A stretch of 64,000 nt of DNA from Bemisia tabaci (taxonomy: Eukaryota > Arthropoda > Insecta > Hemiptera > Aleyrodidae): assembly GCF_918797505.1 (NCBI RefSeq), contig NC_092793.1, positions 60,407,749 through 60,471,748 on the forward strand. Reading direction: 5' to 3'. The translations under genes were made by a program, and so were the position numbers. This document shows positions 1-12,051 of this stretch, piece after piece (the first letter of the stretch is position 1; each line of letters starts with the position of its first letter). The notes under the pieces are model-generated. The model saw nothing but the letters and a program-made list of their open reading frames with translations, had not been told where the DNA came from and ran no database searches.

Positions 1-929
1 CCACGGTTTTGGCTGCGATAGAGGCGCATCTACTAAAACTGATGCCTCCCGACCCGCGAATTATGACCCTCGCCGATTTGTCGAAAGTTATGTAACAGAA
101 ATTTCTAAGAGTAATCAAACGGGTACTACGGAATTCTTTCAAAGCACATACCTTTCCAAAACCATCGCGATTTAAGTATGTAAGCTCTGGCTGCCATTCA
201 CGAGGATTAGGAAGTGTCTCTCACAAGTACCCCTCCTTTGGGGCAAAATAGATATTTTTTTGTGTGAGCACATAGTTACAGCATGAACTCTTTTGCAGGG
301 AATTACCTTTTCACAATGAATTGCTTAGTTAGTGACTAACAAAATGTAATGAACATGTTTTACAAAATACCAAACGGATGTAATCGGTTTTCACTAATTA
401 ATTTTCCTTCCATCATCGCCCACACAATTTAAGACCATCCGAAGCTTTTACACTTAAACATGTATGTCTACGTACTTCATTATTGTCGTGTCCTAAAACG
501 GTCTCTCAAAAAAAGAAACCCTATTGCGTCACTCGTCCAAAAAGGGCTCCCGAGGTTGACTCGAAAAAACTCCAAGCAACAACACCGTGTTGATGTACAG
601 TTATTGCGGTTCCATTTTACCGTAAGCGTTCTTCCCCGTGGATTCAACCCCTCCAAAACGCAGTTACCTTTTCTCCAAACTCGCCTGCCTTGGAGTTTTC
701 CCGAAAATTGACTTGCAAATGAAGAGAAATCGTCCGAAGAAGAGCCGAACCGTTGCCTCGCTTGACAGTCCAAAACGGCCGTCGAAAAAGGCGAAGGGTT
801 AGAGGTATTTCGAGAAATACTCAAGGTTTAGCGAACGGTCTCATTATGTAAAACAAGACGCAACGGCATCCAAGATGGATAACAGGCTGACAGGGGCTGA
901 AGGGTTGCAACTGGATCATTAGGAATCAG
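1..929. other. No gene recognised
   Basis: The overlapping opposed frames at 460-824 are short and without motifs. Confidence 0.55.
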
Positions 930-1670
930 TTAGGCAACGATTCGGTCAGGGTCACGTGGAATTTCGCATTGTTGGATAATGCGGGAGCCCCCCGTTGTGA
1001 GAGGTGAGGGGGCGGGGGCGGGGGGCTGTGCATTATTTAACGGATGGCACAGTTTCGGGCCCGACCCAACCTGACAGGGCGTAGCGTAAACAGCGCGGGC
1101 CCGTTTTGTCTCGGGGCCAATATTTTGACTTGCTGAATGAAAACGAGCGTATTTTTTACGGGTCATTGCGGTGGCTCGGCCCATTGTGGGGCTGGAAAAT
1201 CGAGAGTGGAGCGTGTGACACACATACCTCGTGAGAAATCGAAACGGAGCCAAGGTCAAGGCGGAGGTTGCGAGGCGCTCCGCAATGGGTTCTCGGAAAC
1301 CTCGAATTACGAAAAGGTTGACCCGCGCGTAATCCGCTTCGCCATTGTTCCCGCGCATTGTTTTCCCTCTCTAAAACAATTGCGAAATTCCGTTTTTACC
1401 ATTTTCCAAACCTTTCCCTTTCTTCGGGCCTGGATTTGTCTGGGCTAGTGTTCTCCCGTTTCGACGCTCTCGCTTTCAACCCCCCGCCCCCCGGCCTCCC
1501 CGTCCGTGGCGTCCCTCCCGCGAGGCGACACCGCTCCATTTTTCAACGTCGCCTTGGATTCGTCAGAATTGCCGAAACGCAACGGATCGATCGTCACAGC
1601 GAGAAAATGGGCGAAATTTGCGTGAGAAATCGTGAGGTAATTTCGGAGTAGCGCACGATTAATCTAGAGG
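930..1670 (+). promoter_or_regulatory. CpG-rich block with a possible 5' exon
   Basis: G+C and CpG are much higher than in the neighbouring DNA. On the plus strand a short ORF from ATG 1606 (MGEICVRNRE) runs to a donor-like GAG|GTAATT (after 1635), which could be a first exon. No later exon fitting it was recognised. Overlapping ORFs of about 100 codons on both strands look like composition effects. Confidence 0.25.
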
Positions 1671-1729
1671 TAGGAGCTGCGATATTGTTTCGAACGCCTG
1701 TTTAGAGGAAGGGTTGAAATTGAATGAGC

Positions 1730-1992
1730 AAATGGATTGCATTTTGCAAAAAGGAACCACTAGCATTGCAATGTTGCTAAGATTGTGCAACTTCTTTTGT
1801 CTTGGAGGAAAAGCCCGATTATCCCGTAATAGCTTCTATTTTACTCGCTAAAAACAGTAAATTTAAGACAAAAATTATCATCTAAATTTCATAGTTTTTC
1901 ACGATTTCCGCAATTTTATTGCAAAGGATGAAGTTGCACAATCTTAGCATCATTGCAATGCTAGTGGTTCCTTTTTCCAAAATGCAATCCAA
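1730..1992. mobile_element. Foldback element, GCATTTTGCAA type
   Basis: AATGGATTGCATTTTGCAAA through GTGCAACTTC on the left pairs with GAAGTTGCACAATCTTAGCA through TGCAATCCA on the right (1930-1992). A single arm recurs at 28060-28123. Confidence 0.65.
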
Positions 1993-2014
1993 ATGACCCT
2001 CGAGTCTTGAAAAT

Positions 2015-2113
2015 GCAACAGGGTGGTAAAATAGTGCTGGCTCTACACTATTTTGCGCATTTGAATTTACTCGAATGATAGTGTGGACCAGCACTATTTT
2101 ACCACCGTGTTGC
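2015..2113. repeat. Short perfect-arm hairpin
   Basis: GCAACAGGGTGGTAAAATAG at 2015 pairs with CTATTTTACCACCGTGTTGC ending 2113, with arms of 26 bp and a loop that itself contains partial inverted repeats. Confidence 0.65.
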
Positions 2114-2239
2114 ATACCGTTCTGACCACAACTTTTAGCGGTTTTTTCTTGCTTTAATAATGTAAAGGGATTTCCGAATGGCATATACGTTTTTTCATTT
2201 AAAAAAAATAGTCATCACCGAAAATGAGTCGCTTGGATA

Positions 2240-2445
2240 CATTGAAAAAATGGTATGCTGTTTTACCACCTAGTATATCAAAAGTGTGTCTGGTGATCCA
2301 AGATGCAGCCTTGACTGCCCACGCATTTGAATTTGCATTAACAGGATGTAAAGTTAACTGCAAGGGCAGTAAAGGCAGTATCTTGGGATCACCAGACACA
2401 CTTTTGACATCTTAAGTGCTAAAACAGCATACTATTTTTTCAGTG
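2240..2445. mobile_element. TA-flanked foldback MITE, CAYTGAAAAAAT ends
   Basis: Arms CATTGAAAAAATGGTATGCT and AGCATACTATTTTTTCAGTG are inverted and continue for about 80 bases with insertions; the inner parts share GTGTGTCTGGTGATCC and its complement. TA flanks both ends. It can fold into one long hairpin. Confidence 0.75.
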
Positions 2446-2646
2446 TAGAGTCCAAGACTGTGTGTAAACAATCTGACAAGAAAAATACTCTTGATCCATT
2501 CTTGCTTAAATCAAAAGGAAATCCGCATAGATTAAGATGCCAGTGGCTCTTGATTCAAGCAAACATCCAACTGAATCAAGAGTTTATTTTCCTTGTCAAA
2601 TTCTAAGGAGTCTGGACCCTAGATCAAAGCGATTTTTTTTTTCAGT
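2446..2646. mobile_element. Foldback MITE related to the 10,530 element
   Basis: Inverted inner blocks TCTGACAAGAAAAATACTCTTG and CAAGAGTTTATTTTCCTTGTC, with GAGTCCAAGACT and AGTCTGGACCCTAGATC outside them, match the 10530-10760 element. The left terminus is degraded; the right ends TTTTTTCAGTG. Confidence 0.5.
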
Positions 2647-2854
2647 GATGAAATAAATCAAACCTCTAGGTACTAGTTCTGGAGCACATCGTCGAGCAAA
2701 ACTTAGGTTCTCCGTTTTATTCTAAATGTTTTTTTTTTTTCAAAATTGGACAAGGTTTAAATCACAAGACGTGGCGACATAATTGTTCTTCGTAATCACG
2801 CAATACAACGTAATAATTAATAATTTTTCCTTTTTCAAGAGAAAATTGAATTTA

Positions 2855-3320
2855 TTTCAGGAACAAACGATGATTATCACACCTCAAGTCGACTCAAACA
2901 AGATCAACTCCATTGGAATCCAATTTATCCCGTTTTATCAAGATGTATGCTATGTCTTGTCGTTTTATCCCGATTTCTTGGAATTCAAATTTCCTGGCTT
3001 AAGTTAAACAGACGACCAATGAGAAAGCAAATCGACACAAACGTACACACAAAAAAAGGCTCAAATTTTTGAAGTATAAGAAACTGCATATATTTCAGTG
3101 TCAAACGAAGATTAGCACATCTGAAGTCGACGCAAACGAGATCAACCCCATTGGCATCCGCCTTTGATCTGAACCATTTAATACGACGTAAAATTTTATA
3201 ATTTTTCCTTTTTTTTAAAAAAAAACCTGCATTCATTTCAGCGACAAATGAAGATCATCACATCTCAAGTCGACTCGAACGAGATCAACTCCATTGGAAT
3301 CCGCCTCTGATCTGAACTTT
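2855..3320. repeat. Three dispersed direct copies of an about 70-bp motif
   Basis: AAGTCGACTCAAACAAGATC and its neighbourhood (TGATTATCACACCTC before, CCATTGGAATCC after) appears at about 2861-2925, 3101-3170 and 3241-3310. The preceding TTTCCTTTTT...TTTATTTCAG stretch is shared too. Confidence 0.7.
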
Positions 3321-3387
3321 GACTCGGGCGCATGTCGCGTTCAAAGGGCACTCGAGTCGACGTGAAGCGGGCGAAGGGCGGCTTGAA

Positions 3388-3681
3388 TCATGCGCATTCG
3401 GGAGCCCCGGCTAACGAGCGAAGTGGGCGGTGGCGCGCCGCCCCTCTCAAAGACACCCCCCTGGGCATCCCCGGGCTCCATTTTAACATTTTATAGATTA
3501 TATCTCGAACCGGCGCGCTCTTCAAAGGCGCTCCATGATACACCACGCCGCGGCGTAACATGAACTTCTGACGCCCGCTCGACTTGATCAACGGGGATCC
3601 GTTGGAGCCGGGATACGACGACCTGATAACCGAGCCGGTCGCATCTGTCACAAAAATTATCTTCATGCTGGTTACATTCAA
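3388..3681 (-). CDS. Unrecognised 97-codon ORF in a GC-rich patch
   Basis: The reading frame begins MNVTSMKIIFVTDATG and has a mixed, protein-like composition for about 70 residues (SSYPGSNGSPLIKS, YHGAPLKSAPVRDII), then turns Arg/Ala-rich. The DNA is GC-rich against AT-rich neighbours. It lies between a three-copy repeat and a MITE, so it could be part of a mobile element or an isolated exon. I do not recognise the product. Confidence 0.2.
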   Translation of the reverse strand: MNVTSMKIIFVTDATGSVIRSSYPGSNGSPLIKSSGRQKFMLRRGVVYHGAPLKSAPVRDIIYKMLKWSPGMPRGVSLRGAARHRPLRSLAGAPECA

Positions 3682-3686
3682 ATAAA

Positions 3687-4032
3687 AGCCCGATTCACAC
3701 TATCAAACTTTTTATCCGACATAATTGAATGAAAAGTTGTATGGAAAGTTGGACGCAAAAAAAGTTGATTCAATTACCGTAGCAGTGTGATATCGTCATC
3801 AGCCTGCAGTTCGCGAAAATACAGGTTCGACTCTTATCGGTCGGAGGATTTTCGTTCCAACTCTCCAACTTTCGTTTTTGGTTGGAAAGTTGAATGTGAG
3901 GTCACATCCAAGTTTCCGTCCAATTTTTCATTAAATTGTCGTTTTCTCTTGTCAGTATCGGACTATCCAACTTTTCATCCGGCATGATTGAACGAAAAGT
4001 TGGATGAAAAGTTTGATAGTGTGAATTAGGCT
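3687..4032. mobile_element. Foldback MITE, AGCCCGATTCACACTATC ends
   Basis: AGCCCGATTCACACTATCAA at the left mirrors TTGATAGTGTGAATTAGGCT at the right. Arms extend about 50 bp (AAAAGTTG repeated). No clear target duplication. Confidence 0.7.
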
Positions 4033-4723
4033 TAGAAGACTCGAATAATATTGGTTTAGTTACAATAACTCGTCCTAATAACACGTAGTGCTAAAAATAC
4101 GAAAAGTTACTATTTTGCACTACTTTACCACTACACTGACAAATATTTGTGTTCTTGTGTTACTTTTGGTTAATGTAGGGAATGAAACACAAACCAACAC
4201 AAACTTTGTGTTGATTTTGGTGCAGTTTGCGGTGAATTTAGCTCAGAATACAATGGAGAGACTGGGAAAATGCATTTATCCGATTGCGGCGTCGGTATTC
4301 ACAACTCGTTTTTTACTGAATTTCTTCAAGTACACTGGCTGGCATTTTCTCTAGAAATTGTTAACCGAAGGCTAGAGTTCTTTTGTGTTTTACTTCTTGT
4401 ATTAACTCAACTTTGGGGTTGGAATTTCTCTCTGTGTGGTCTTTACTTACTACTTTACTACTATAGCCCTACTTTGCACGGATAAAAAATAATGGTAATG
4501 ATTGTGATGATTGTGATGATGGTTCCCAAGAAATCTAATAGTCAGTACTAGTCTCAGTCTGTGCTAGCACTCACGATGTCCTCCAATAAACACTGCAGGA
4601 GCACCAACATGAAAGATACAACTATTGCAACTTCCAAGCAGCTAATATTGCATATCGATCGAATTGAAGGCGAATCGTATTTTTCGCTCTTGAATCAGTT
4701 TGTCTATAGGCTCAATACGTGTA
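4033..4723. other. No gene recognised
   Basis: AT-rich DNA with two overlapping plus-strand frames of 70-90 codons that lack motifs, plus a short GATTGTGATGATG simple repeat near 4500. Confidence 0.6.
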
Positions 4724-4982
4724 AGCGATCGATTCCTGTGAAAATCGTCGTTTCCTTAAGAGTGTACATAACTACATTTCATGCCAAATTTTCTCAAGCA
4801 AATTCAATATTTTCGAGGAAAATCTTTGACATGTTTAACTGCAGATTTCACTGACTTTTTTCCTGATCTCATGCGAAAATCAAAAAAGTTTTGGGGGAAA
4901 ATTGCACAGATACATTCTTGTAAAAAATTGAAGCCTTTGAGTTGCTTTCGCAACCCTGGAATAAAGTTACGTTCCGGGATGC
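4724..4982. repeat. Dispersed repeat, related to 13660-13918
   Basis: Shared blocks include ATTCCTGTG, CGTCGTTTCC, TCATGCGAARATCAAAAAAG, ATTGCACAG and GTTACGTTCC in the same order and spacing. It probably marks an old transposon copy. Confidence 0.6.
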
Positions 4983-5089
4983 TCATACCTTGTGACGTCC
5001 AAATCTCCCGCGATGGAGAAGAAAGCGATAAGTGCAAAAATGAAGTTTCGAGAAAACGGATTCAGAAGAGACCGAAAAATTTGATCGAA

Positions 5090-5465
5090 AGAAGCCTCCG
5101 TGCTTTGTAAAATTGCCACCAATCATCCGAAAGACTCTTAAAAATCGTTTGAATGATTGAAACTCGACCGATTTTTTTTCGATTCCATAAAAAGGGTATT
5201 TTTCATTTCCATTTTAGGCTAGTGTTAGGCAAGATAGCCAAGTGCTATCTTCTACATTCTTTCTTTGGTGCGTTTTGTGCACGCACAACAAACACATTTT
5301 CAGATTAGAGATTGGCAGAAAAGGGTGGCTCTTTACTTGAGAGCACTGTTTTCATTGGCTCTCTGTAGGAATAACGTCACTTACGGCTGTTTTGCCCTAG
5401 GCCACATCATTTTTTGCGCACATACGGCTCTCTCATGTGTCTCGTTTTCATGCAATTAAAATATA
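5090..5465. repeat. Dispersed repeat, inverted relative to 32325-32695
   Basis: CTTTGTAAAATTGCCACCAA, CATTGGCTCTCTG, CACTTACGGCTGTTTTGCC and CTCTCATGTG all recur reverse-complemented in the second copy. Confidence 0.6.
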
Positions 5466-6774
5466 TTTTGGTGTTTTAGCTATTTCAGTGATTGTATCCA
5501 AAAGAGTCTAAACGACTTTTGAAGGAAACTCGATTGCGAAAATTTGACACTTACTACTCTCTTCGCTATATTACGGCAGAAATGATGTCATATTAAGCAG
5601 TCTAACATGCCTTTAATCCCAGATAGATAACGATTAATGAATTTTAGGGCTAATCTCAGAAAACAAAAGAGACGACCGGCGATGTTTCCAGTCCAATGCT
5701 CCGTCTAACTGTTGCGCCACTTAAGAAGACCAAAAATGTGTGTAAAGAACGGCTCTGACATAATAGCCCATCGGTGAACATGGGTAAACAATGAGCACAA
5801 TGGAAAATAAAAGAAAACTGGAGGTTGACTGACTCCCTCAGCAGAGAGTGAACTGTTCTTTCTGGAGTGAGCACAAAATATAATAATCTGACCTTCTCCT
5901 TCTATGCAGTAAGCGCTTGAGTGTTTTGACCCACAAAAGAGGCAAGAATCTGGAAAGAAAAAGTGAAACTGGTCAAGAGTGGCAGTGGCCTGAATCATTG
6001 TGCATCCCAGACCGATGTTTGGTCCCTATGCCTTTGTTTTGACTGACCTTGATCAGTTTGGTGTCAAACGTTGTCTCAACATTGTTCAACATTGTCCGTG
6101 CATTTTCGTTTGCTGATGCGTGAGAAGTATTTCAGTTACCTAACTAACCTACTGCCAAAAGATAATGCCTAATCCCTCATTCGGCCCACCTCTCATTCAT
6201 TTATAAACGGCCGTGAGTCTAGATCAGGGGTGAAACAATGTCACTATCATTTCAATGGGACCGTAAAACCAATATATTCGATAAATGGACAGCTTCACTT
6301 TTAAATTAAAAACAAATTGTTTATTTTTCATTTAGACCGAAATTGATTATAATTTATTAAAAATATGAGCATCCTGAGCGTTTTAGATGTGGCAAAAAGC
6401 ATGCATATTTATGATTATACTAAGTATGCATATGAACATTCGTTAAAAAACAAGGCAGAATTCATGTGATGCTATTTTTTAATTGAAATATCGATCGATG
6501 AGGAATTTTTTAAAAATTACCGGAATTTTTTTTTTCCTGAAGAATATTTTGCTAACATTTCAAGAAATAAAGATCGGGAGAACTCCATGGGAACATATCA
6601 ACGGGGGAACATCATGATTAGATGAGCTTATCCCTATAAAGATATTTAATTAACCCTCAAAATGGGAGATGTTCTATAGCCGCTGTTCTTACAGATATGG
6701 CTTCTCATATAACCAGTTACTTTGACATCACTAATTTTTGAATATTCTAATGAGGATTAAATTAAATGGGGTGG
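5466..6774. other. No gene recognised
   Basis: AT-rich; two overlapping minus-strand frames at 5656-5998 have no recognisable features. Confidence 0.6.
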
Positions 6775-6860
6775 GGGCGGCGATAGCTCAAGTGGTTGGA
6801 CAAATTCTGAACAAGGAGCTCAGGAGTGTTTTCGTTCGAAAGAAAGCAAAACTCACTGAA
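6775..6860 (+). repeat. tRNA-like segment (possible SINE head)
   Basis: TAGCTCAAGTGG at 6784-6795 fits a Pol III A box and GTTCGAAAG at 6834-6842 fits a B box apart from its last base, at tRNA-like spacing. No cloverleaf could be drawn with confidence, so this is not a functional tRNA. A SINE head is one explanation. Confidence 0.3.
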
Positions 6861-6890
6861 ACAGTAAGTACCTTACTTAAAAACAACAAA

Positions 6891-7151
6891 AATCGTTGGC
6901 CAAAGTGCGAAACCACTTATTCCCGTCTACGACGTTGCAGACTTTCTATCATATACTTTAATTTCTCTTTGAAAAACTGATCAACTTAATTTCTTGAAAA
7001 CTTCCTTGATTTTTCCTTTATCAGCAGAATATTCTGTATTAACTTCAAGCTGTAAGATTGGCTTGATTCTTTTCGAAAAAAAAAGTAAATAGGAGCAAAG
7101 ATTTTGAAACACCGCAATGGAGATACGTAGTTTGGCACTTAGCCAACGATT
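6891..7151. mobile_element. MITE family A copy
   Basis: Shares the interior of the copy at 29778 (GTTGCAGACTTTCTATCATA near the left, GGAGATACGTAGTTTGG near the right). Its own ends AATCGTTGGCCAAAG and TTAGCCAACGATT are inverted. Confidence 0.65.
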
Positions 7152-7569
7152 TGTTTTTTGCCACGCAGCTACACGAATCATGTGTGAATAGGTTAAAATT
7201 TATATTACTCGGTTTTTGGCGTCTAGAGCTCCCTGTCGACATTTTAATTCGGGAAAAGTTAACAAACTAAATTTGCGAAACTTTGCGTAATTTTGCTCCA
7301 CATTTCCAAATATTACTTAAAAACATGCAAAAATATCAGTTTCCGTGAGATGAAATTTAGCATCAGCGGAAATGATGAAAGATCTCAATCAGGGTTTGCA
7401 GAGTATAAAATGTGGATATTTTTCATGGGTTTAAATGGGGATTAGTGATAATTTTTCAGCACAATCGGGTAACAATGATCTCAATCGAGGTGCATACGAG
7501 GTTTAATTATCTGTCCATGAATATAAGTAATAACAACGTATAAAATGCACGCATAGGGACTGGTATGTA

Positions 7570-7890
7570 GTGTGTCCCCTAAAGTGGCGTTACGTGTATC
7601 AGACTTGTTTAATAACTTGCCCTACATATCACGAATTAAGATCCAAAATTTTCCCTCCACTTTCTGATCTCCATACCATCCTTTCAAAGTATTTTCGTGA
7701 AATCCCTCTCTTTTTCAAACGAATTAATCTCCAAATTTAATGTATTCTTTCCTTGTCCTGACTTTTAACTTTGTTCTACCTTTTGTGACCCCTACTTTTT
7801 AAATTTTTAAATTTTGATCTCCCCTCTAAGGTGTTAATGGCTCAATTGTTAAAAGTACCAAATAAACGTATCTACCAACCAACCATAGGT
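7570..7890 (+). repeat. Possible 3' tail of a non-LTR retrotransposon
   Basis: A pyrimidine-rich stretch leads into AATAAA (7861-7866) and ends CTACCAACCAACCA, a simple tail like that of some LINEs. No reverse transcriptase coding is visible upstream. Weak. Confidence 0.2.
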
Positions 7891-8123
7891 TTACTGCAGG
7901 CTCAAGGACTCTTCTTTTGGATTCAGGGCCTAAGACTATAGATGTATAAGCTGATGAAAAAACCCCTGATTGGTGACGGTTTGTCAGTTGATAGCATTCA
8001 GTTTGCCCTACTGACCACTTTCCCTCTTTTACCGTCTACTTTCTCTCCGGCAGACAAACGAGTGCCGACACAATTGAACTATTTTTTGAAAGGAAAGGGA
8101 GGAAAGAGAAAAAAGATAAAACA

Positions 8124-8372
8124 GTGAAAATAGGTCGGCAGGAAATTTGGGGAGCTATTCGCACCACCTCCCCGCCTGTCATCCCTTGCGAGCTGGTAGT
8201 TGAGTTGTCAACTGCCGCATTTGAGATTTATGGCACCCTCATTGTCCGCGGGTCTCATGTCTCGTTTGTGTTTGATTTAGCAAACCTCGAAAATTTTGGG
8301 GACAAAACCTTGCTGAGCTTCAGTAGTATAGGTCGGTTACCGCTGTATTTTCTGTGTCTTCATTCGAAGTGA
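8124..8372 (+). CDS. Unrecognised 82-codon ORF
   Basis: Residues such as PCELVVELSTAAFEIYGTL and SHVSFVFDLANLENFGDK look more protein-like than the average open frame here. There is no signal peptide, known motif, intron signal or copy elsewhere in the window. It may be chance. Confidence 0.15.
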   Translation: MKIGRQEIWGAIRTTSPPVIPCELVVELSTAAFEIYGTLIVRGSHVSFVFDLANLENFGDKTLLSFSSIGRLPLYFLCLHSK

Positions 8373-9069
8373 AAGTCGTACCAAACGAAAGTAAAAGATT
8401 TCCCTTTACATTTTTAAAAGGCTTTGGTTTCAGGTGACGTAGAACTAGGAAACAAATAACTGCTTTAGCTGTAAATGCAGTTTTTTTATTGGTTGAATCA
8501 ATCCTTTGATTTTTTACCGGATATGAGTTACCTTTTTCCGTTCTGTATTGTTTTTCTCCTTTAAGAGTCTAAATCCATGGTCATCCCGTGTCTACTACTA
8601 TCGGTGAAAAATAAATCTTGCGTAGGGACTTTGAAATAATTCCCTAAAATAATCTCACGTGATGGAGGGTTTGAACTGTCATCACCTCGTAACAAAGTTG
8701 CAAAGGGTACAACAACCACGACAGGTGTGAACACATTCATAGTTATAAAAGACGTGTGGCGTGCACAGAAGCAAAAAATGTCAAAACTAAGAGTATCTGC
8801 TTTGCAGGTTCCCTGCCACCCGACCATGATGACGTAAAGATGGGCCAAGAGAGATACGATTTCGGTTGCTGAATTATGTCTTAAGTTTGGTTGAAGATGA
8901 ACTGCCTATATCACTTCACGTTTGGGAGGAAAATAAATTCAAGAAGCACTTGTTCATAGCGCTGATCATAAGCATATACTCCGTAGCTGGCGGCCAGAAT
9001 TCTCGGCATAGGTTGCCTGATCGTGAGCTAAAATTCATTGAATAATCGCTCGGCATCTCGGGGGAATAC

Positions 9070-9290
9070 GACCTCATCTCAAAATTTCGAGAATTTCTCG
9101 CCATACCTATAAACTTTTACGGAAAATTTGAAAAAACCACCAGAGCAAATATTTTTTTCGATGGACGAGATTATTTAATAATCCCTGGATATTTCGTAGA
9201 AAAACGACCTGATCTCGAAATTTCAAGAAGTTTTCGCCAAAACTGTAAACTTTTGCGGAAAAATTGAAAAAGTTACTGGAACAAACATTC
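9070..9290. repeat. Two diverged direct repeats, period 136 bp
   Basis: GACCTCATCTCAAAATTTCG and the next 70 bases at 9070 match GACCTGATCTCGAAATTTCA at 9206, including ACTTTTRCGGAAAA. Confidence 0.6.
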
Positions 9291-10180
9291 CATATTTCTA
9301 CTAAAAGTTACCTGCCGACCAACGAAAATACAAATTGAATTCAAAATACAAATTATTAATGTGTTGCTTTTGCATTTTCTAAAGTAGTATTTTTGTAGTG
9401 TGTGTAAAAAAATCTATCTTATATTCCATCAATATCATGTATCATGTTTCAGATATTTTTAGGAGGTAGGCTGAAATTGTGCGGGTCTAGAGGGAAATAC
9501 CTGTCGAATAAATATTGCCAATGCGCATGCTTGAAGCACAATGGATCGGATAGTCCATATGTTCGATAGTTCGATAGTTCGAAACAATTAAGTTGGTTTT
9601 GGGGTATCAACAATTTTTATCAACCATGGATTACGTTCTACTTTGAATCTTTCTATTAAATTTAATAGCATTGCTCCTCCTCCTTCTTTTTATCAATGTG
9701 TCAAGATATTCCCTGTCAGGCAGGTGTAACAGGAATAAACTTGATATCATTACAATAAACACTTCCATTCATCTTCTAGGGACGAGGGTCATCTTGAGGC
9801 AAACTGGCGGTCGTCCAAGCATCCTCGTTTCTCGTGGTCGTCTCACCACACAAATTTCGACTTCTCGATCACCGTCCTATCGATGTTCTCAAACCAAGTT
9901 CCTTTTATAACGAAAGCCATTTAACCACATTTAGGTCGGTTGTAATGGTCATTTAATCGACAGTTTCACGTATCGACTACTTTTTGATTTCTTACCCTTC
10001 GTCTTACGAGCATGTTGATTTCTGGTAATTAATTGTGCAAAACTCTGATAATTCATGTAAATTTCTGGTCATTTTAGACATTTCTGGTAATTTATGGATA
10101 TTTCTAATTATTTTTAGTATAATCTCTGAAAAGGAGGCTTCAATGTGGTCATTTGCACTGATTCTTGTCATTCCGGACAT

Positions 10181-10427
10181 TTCAACGGTAAAACTGCCAA
10201 ATCAAGTATTTCACTGTGCAACGTTGTAGACTTCATATCGTACTTTATTTTTAAAATGTAAAACTACTCAACGTCAATTCTTGAAAATTTTCGTAATTTT
10301 TCCTCTCTGTGCGAAGCAAATTCTGAGATAAATTCAAGGGATTTGTTTTTTTCAAAAAAATAAAATGGGAGTGGAGATTTTTAATCATAGCAAACGTGAT
10401 ACGTGGTCTGGTAATTTCACCGTCAAT
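10181..10427. mobile_element. MITE family A copy
   Basis: Left TCAACGGTAAAACTGCC and right GGTAATTTCACCGTCAA are inverted. The interior GTAGACTTCATATCGTACTT and GTGATACGTGGTCTGG match the family. Confidence 0.65.
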
Positions 10428-10529
10428 TCATGATCATTTTCGAGAGTATTGCAGGGACAGTAATTTCAGAGTAATTTTTTGATGAATAATGAATCTCAAA
10501 AATTATTACCAATTCCGTAATTTTAACTT

Positions 10530-10760
10530 CACTGGAAAAAAAAACACATTGGATCTAGAGTCCAGACTCTTAAAGACATCGACAAGAAAAAATACGCTTG
10601 ATTCAATCAGATTTAAGCTTAAATCAAGAACCAAGAAGCCTCTTAATTTGAGCGGATTTCTTTTTGATTTAAGCTTGAATCTGATTGAATCAAGAGTATT
10701 TTTTCTTGTCAATGTTTTCAAGAGTCTGGACTCTAGATCCAATGTGTTTTTTTTCCAGTG
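10530..10760. mobile_element. Foldback MITE, CACTGGAAAAAA ends
   Basis: Near-perfect palindrome of 231 bp: CACTGGAAAAAAAAACACAT at the left and ATGTGTTTTTTTTCCAGTG at the right. The arms are about 100 bp each. TT lies on both sides. Two opposed ORFs of about 100 codons with near-identical sequences here arise from the palindrome and are not genes. Confidence 0.8.
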
Positions 10761-12051
10761 TTCTCTAAATCTGACAACGTCTGAGTGAGGTTGGATCGTG
10801 TGAAAATAGTTGCACCGAACTCTGTACACTGTGCGCCGCCACGGCCGCGCCGTCCCTTAAATCTGTCGTCGCATCACTCATAGATCCCGTATTTCAATTT
10901 TTAAAGTGGACTCCGAGTTATTGCATTGCATAAACGGACGCGTTGAGCCATCGTAACTAGGGTCGATCTTCCCGACGAATCTGGGTGGGTTCTGTTTTTG
11001 AGAAGCTGCGAGCCCGTAGACAAAACAATCCTCTTTGATCTAAATTGTTTCTGGTTTCATAAGTAGTACTCTGGTCAGTGTTCTCAATCCCACTGAGGCT
11101 TCTTGATCTTTGAGTCCGATCGCAAAATTAATGCTTTCGAAGCCTATTAATTGTCATAATACTTGAAGGATTTAGAGGAAATCATAAGGGGTGAGGGTCC
11201 TCATAAATCCTTTAGTCCAGTGAGAAAAAAAAATTCAATAATGATAATTGAAGCAGAATAAATGTCCAAAGCCAATAGGCTACTTCCATCTAAGGCAGCG
11301 GCAGGTGGCTATTCTTGAAAGTTCCTCCATTTAAATGTATGTAAAACAATCGATTATTGGTGAGGCAGTTTGATAGTTTTAAGGGATTTGAATGGTGGAA
11401 AAACAATGTCGCCGACTTGAAAAATTGTCATCGATTTCGGGCAATTTTAATTTTCTGCCATCGCCATCACTAATCTTCAAAGAAAATGACCAAATTTCAT
11501 AATCTAAACGTTTGCAGATTTCCAAATTATTTTAAAAGAGATTAAAATGACTCAAAACCCTTATTCCGCAACTTATTAGTGATTATCTACCGTACTCAAA
11601 AATAAATTGGGAGAAAAAGGGGAGTAAAGCGAGAGATGATTGAGAGAAAGAATAAGGCTACTGCGCATTATTACGATCAGCGAATTAAACCCGGTATTTC
11701 ATTTGCCATGAACATACTTTCAATAATTTTTCTGACTTATTGGCCATTTTCTTCTTCATTAATTACTTTAGGACTTGTTTTTCGGCGGACAAAAGCGAGA
11801 TTCGGACTTTTGATTTTGAGGTATTTTAACTCTGAACTCTTCCACTTCTAAACGTAATCTTATGGACCTAACTACCCAATATCTTTTTTAATATATGAAA
11901 TCAGTATGAACTAAAAATATTTAGCTCAATAGATCCATACTTCAACTGAAAATGATGCTCCCTTGGCTTGGAGGTGGATGATTTCGGTTCCCTCAAACGC
12001 GTGTCCTGCATTACTCCGCAGAGGCTTAATACGATAACAGGAACAGGGATA
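10761..12051. other. No gene recognised
   Basis: Contains one 71-codon plus frame (11636-11851) with a hydrophobic stretch but no further support. Confidence 0.55.

Noticed and set aside
10489..10829. Opposed ORFs with almost identical protein sequence
   Set aside because: They are the two strands of a palindromic MITE, not a duplicated gene.
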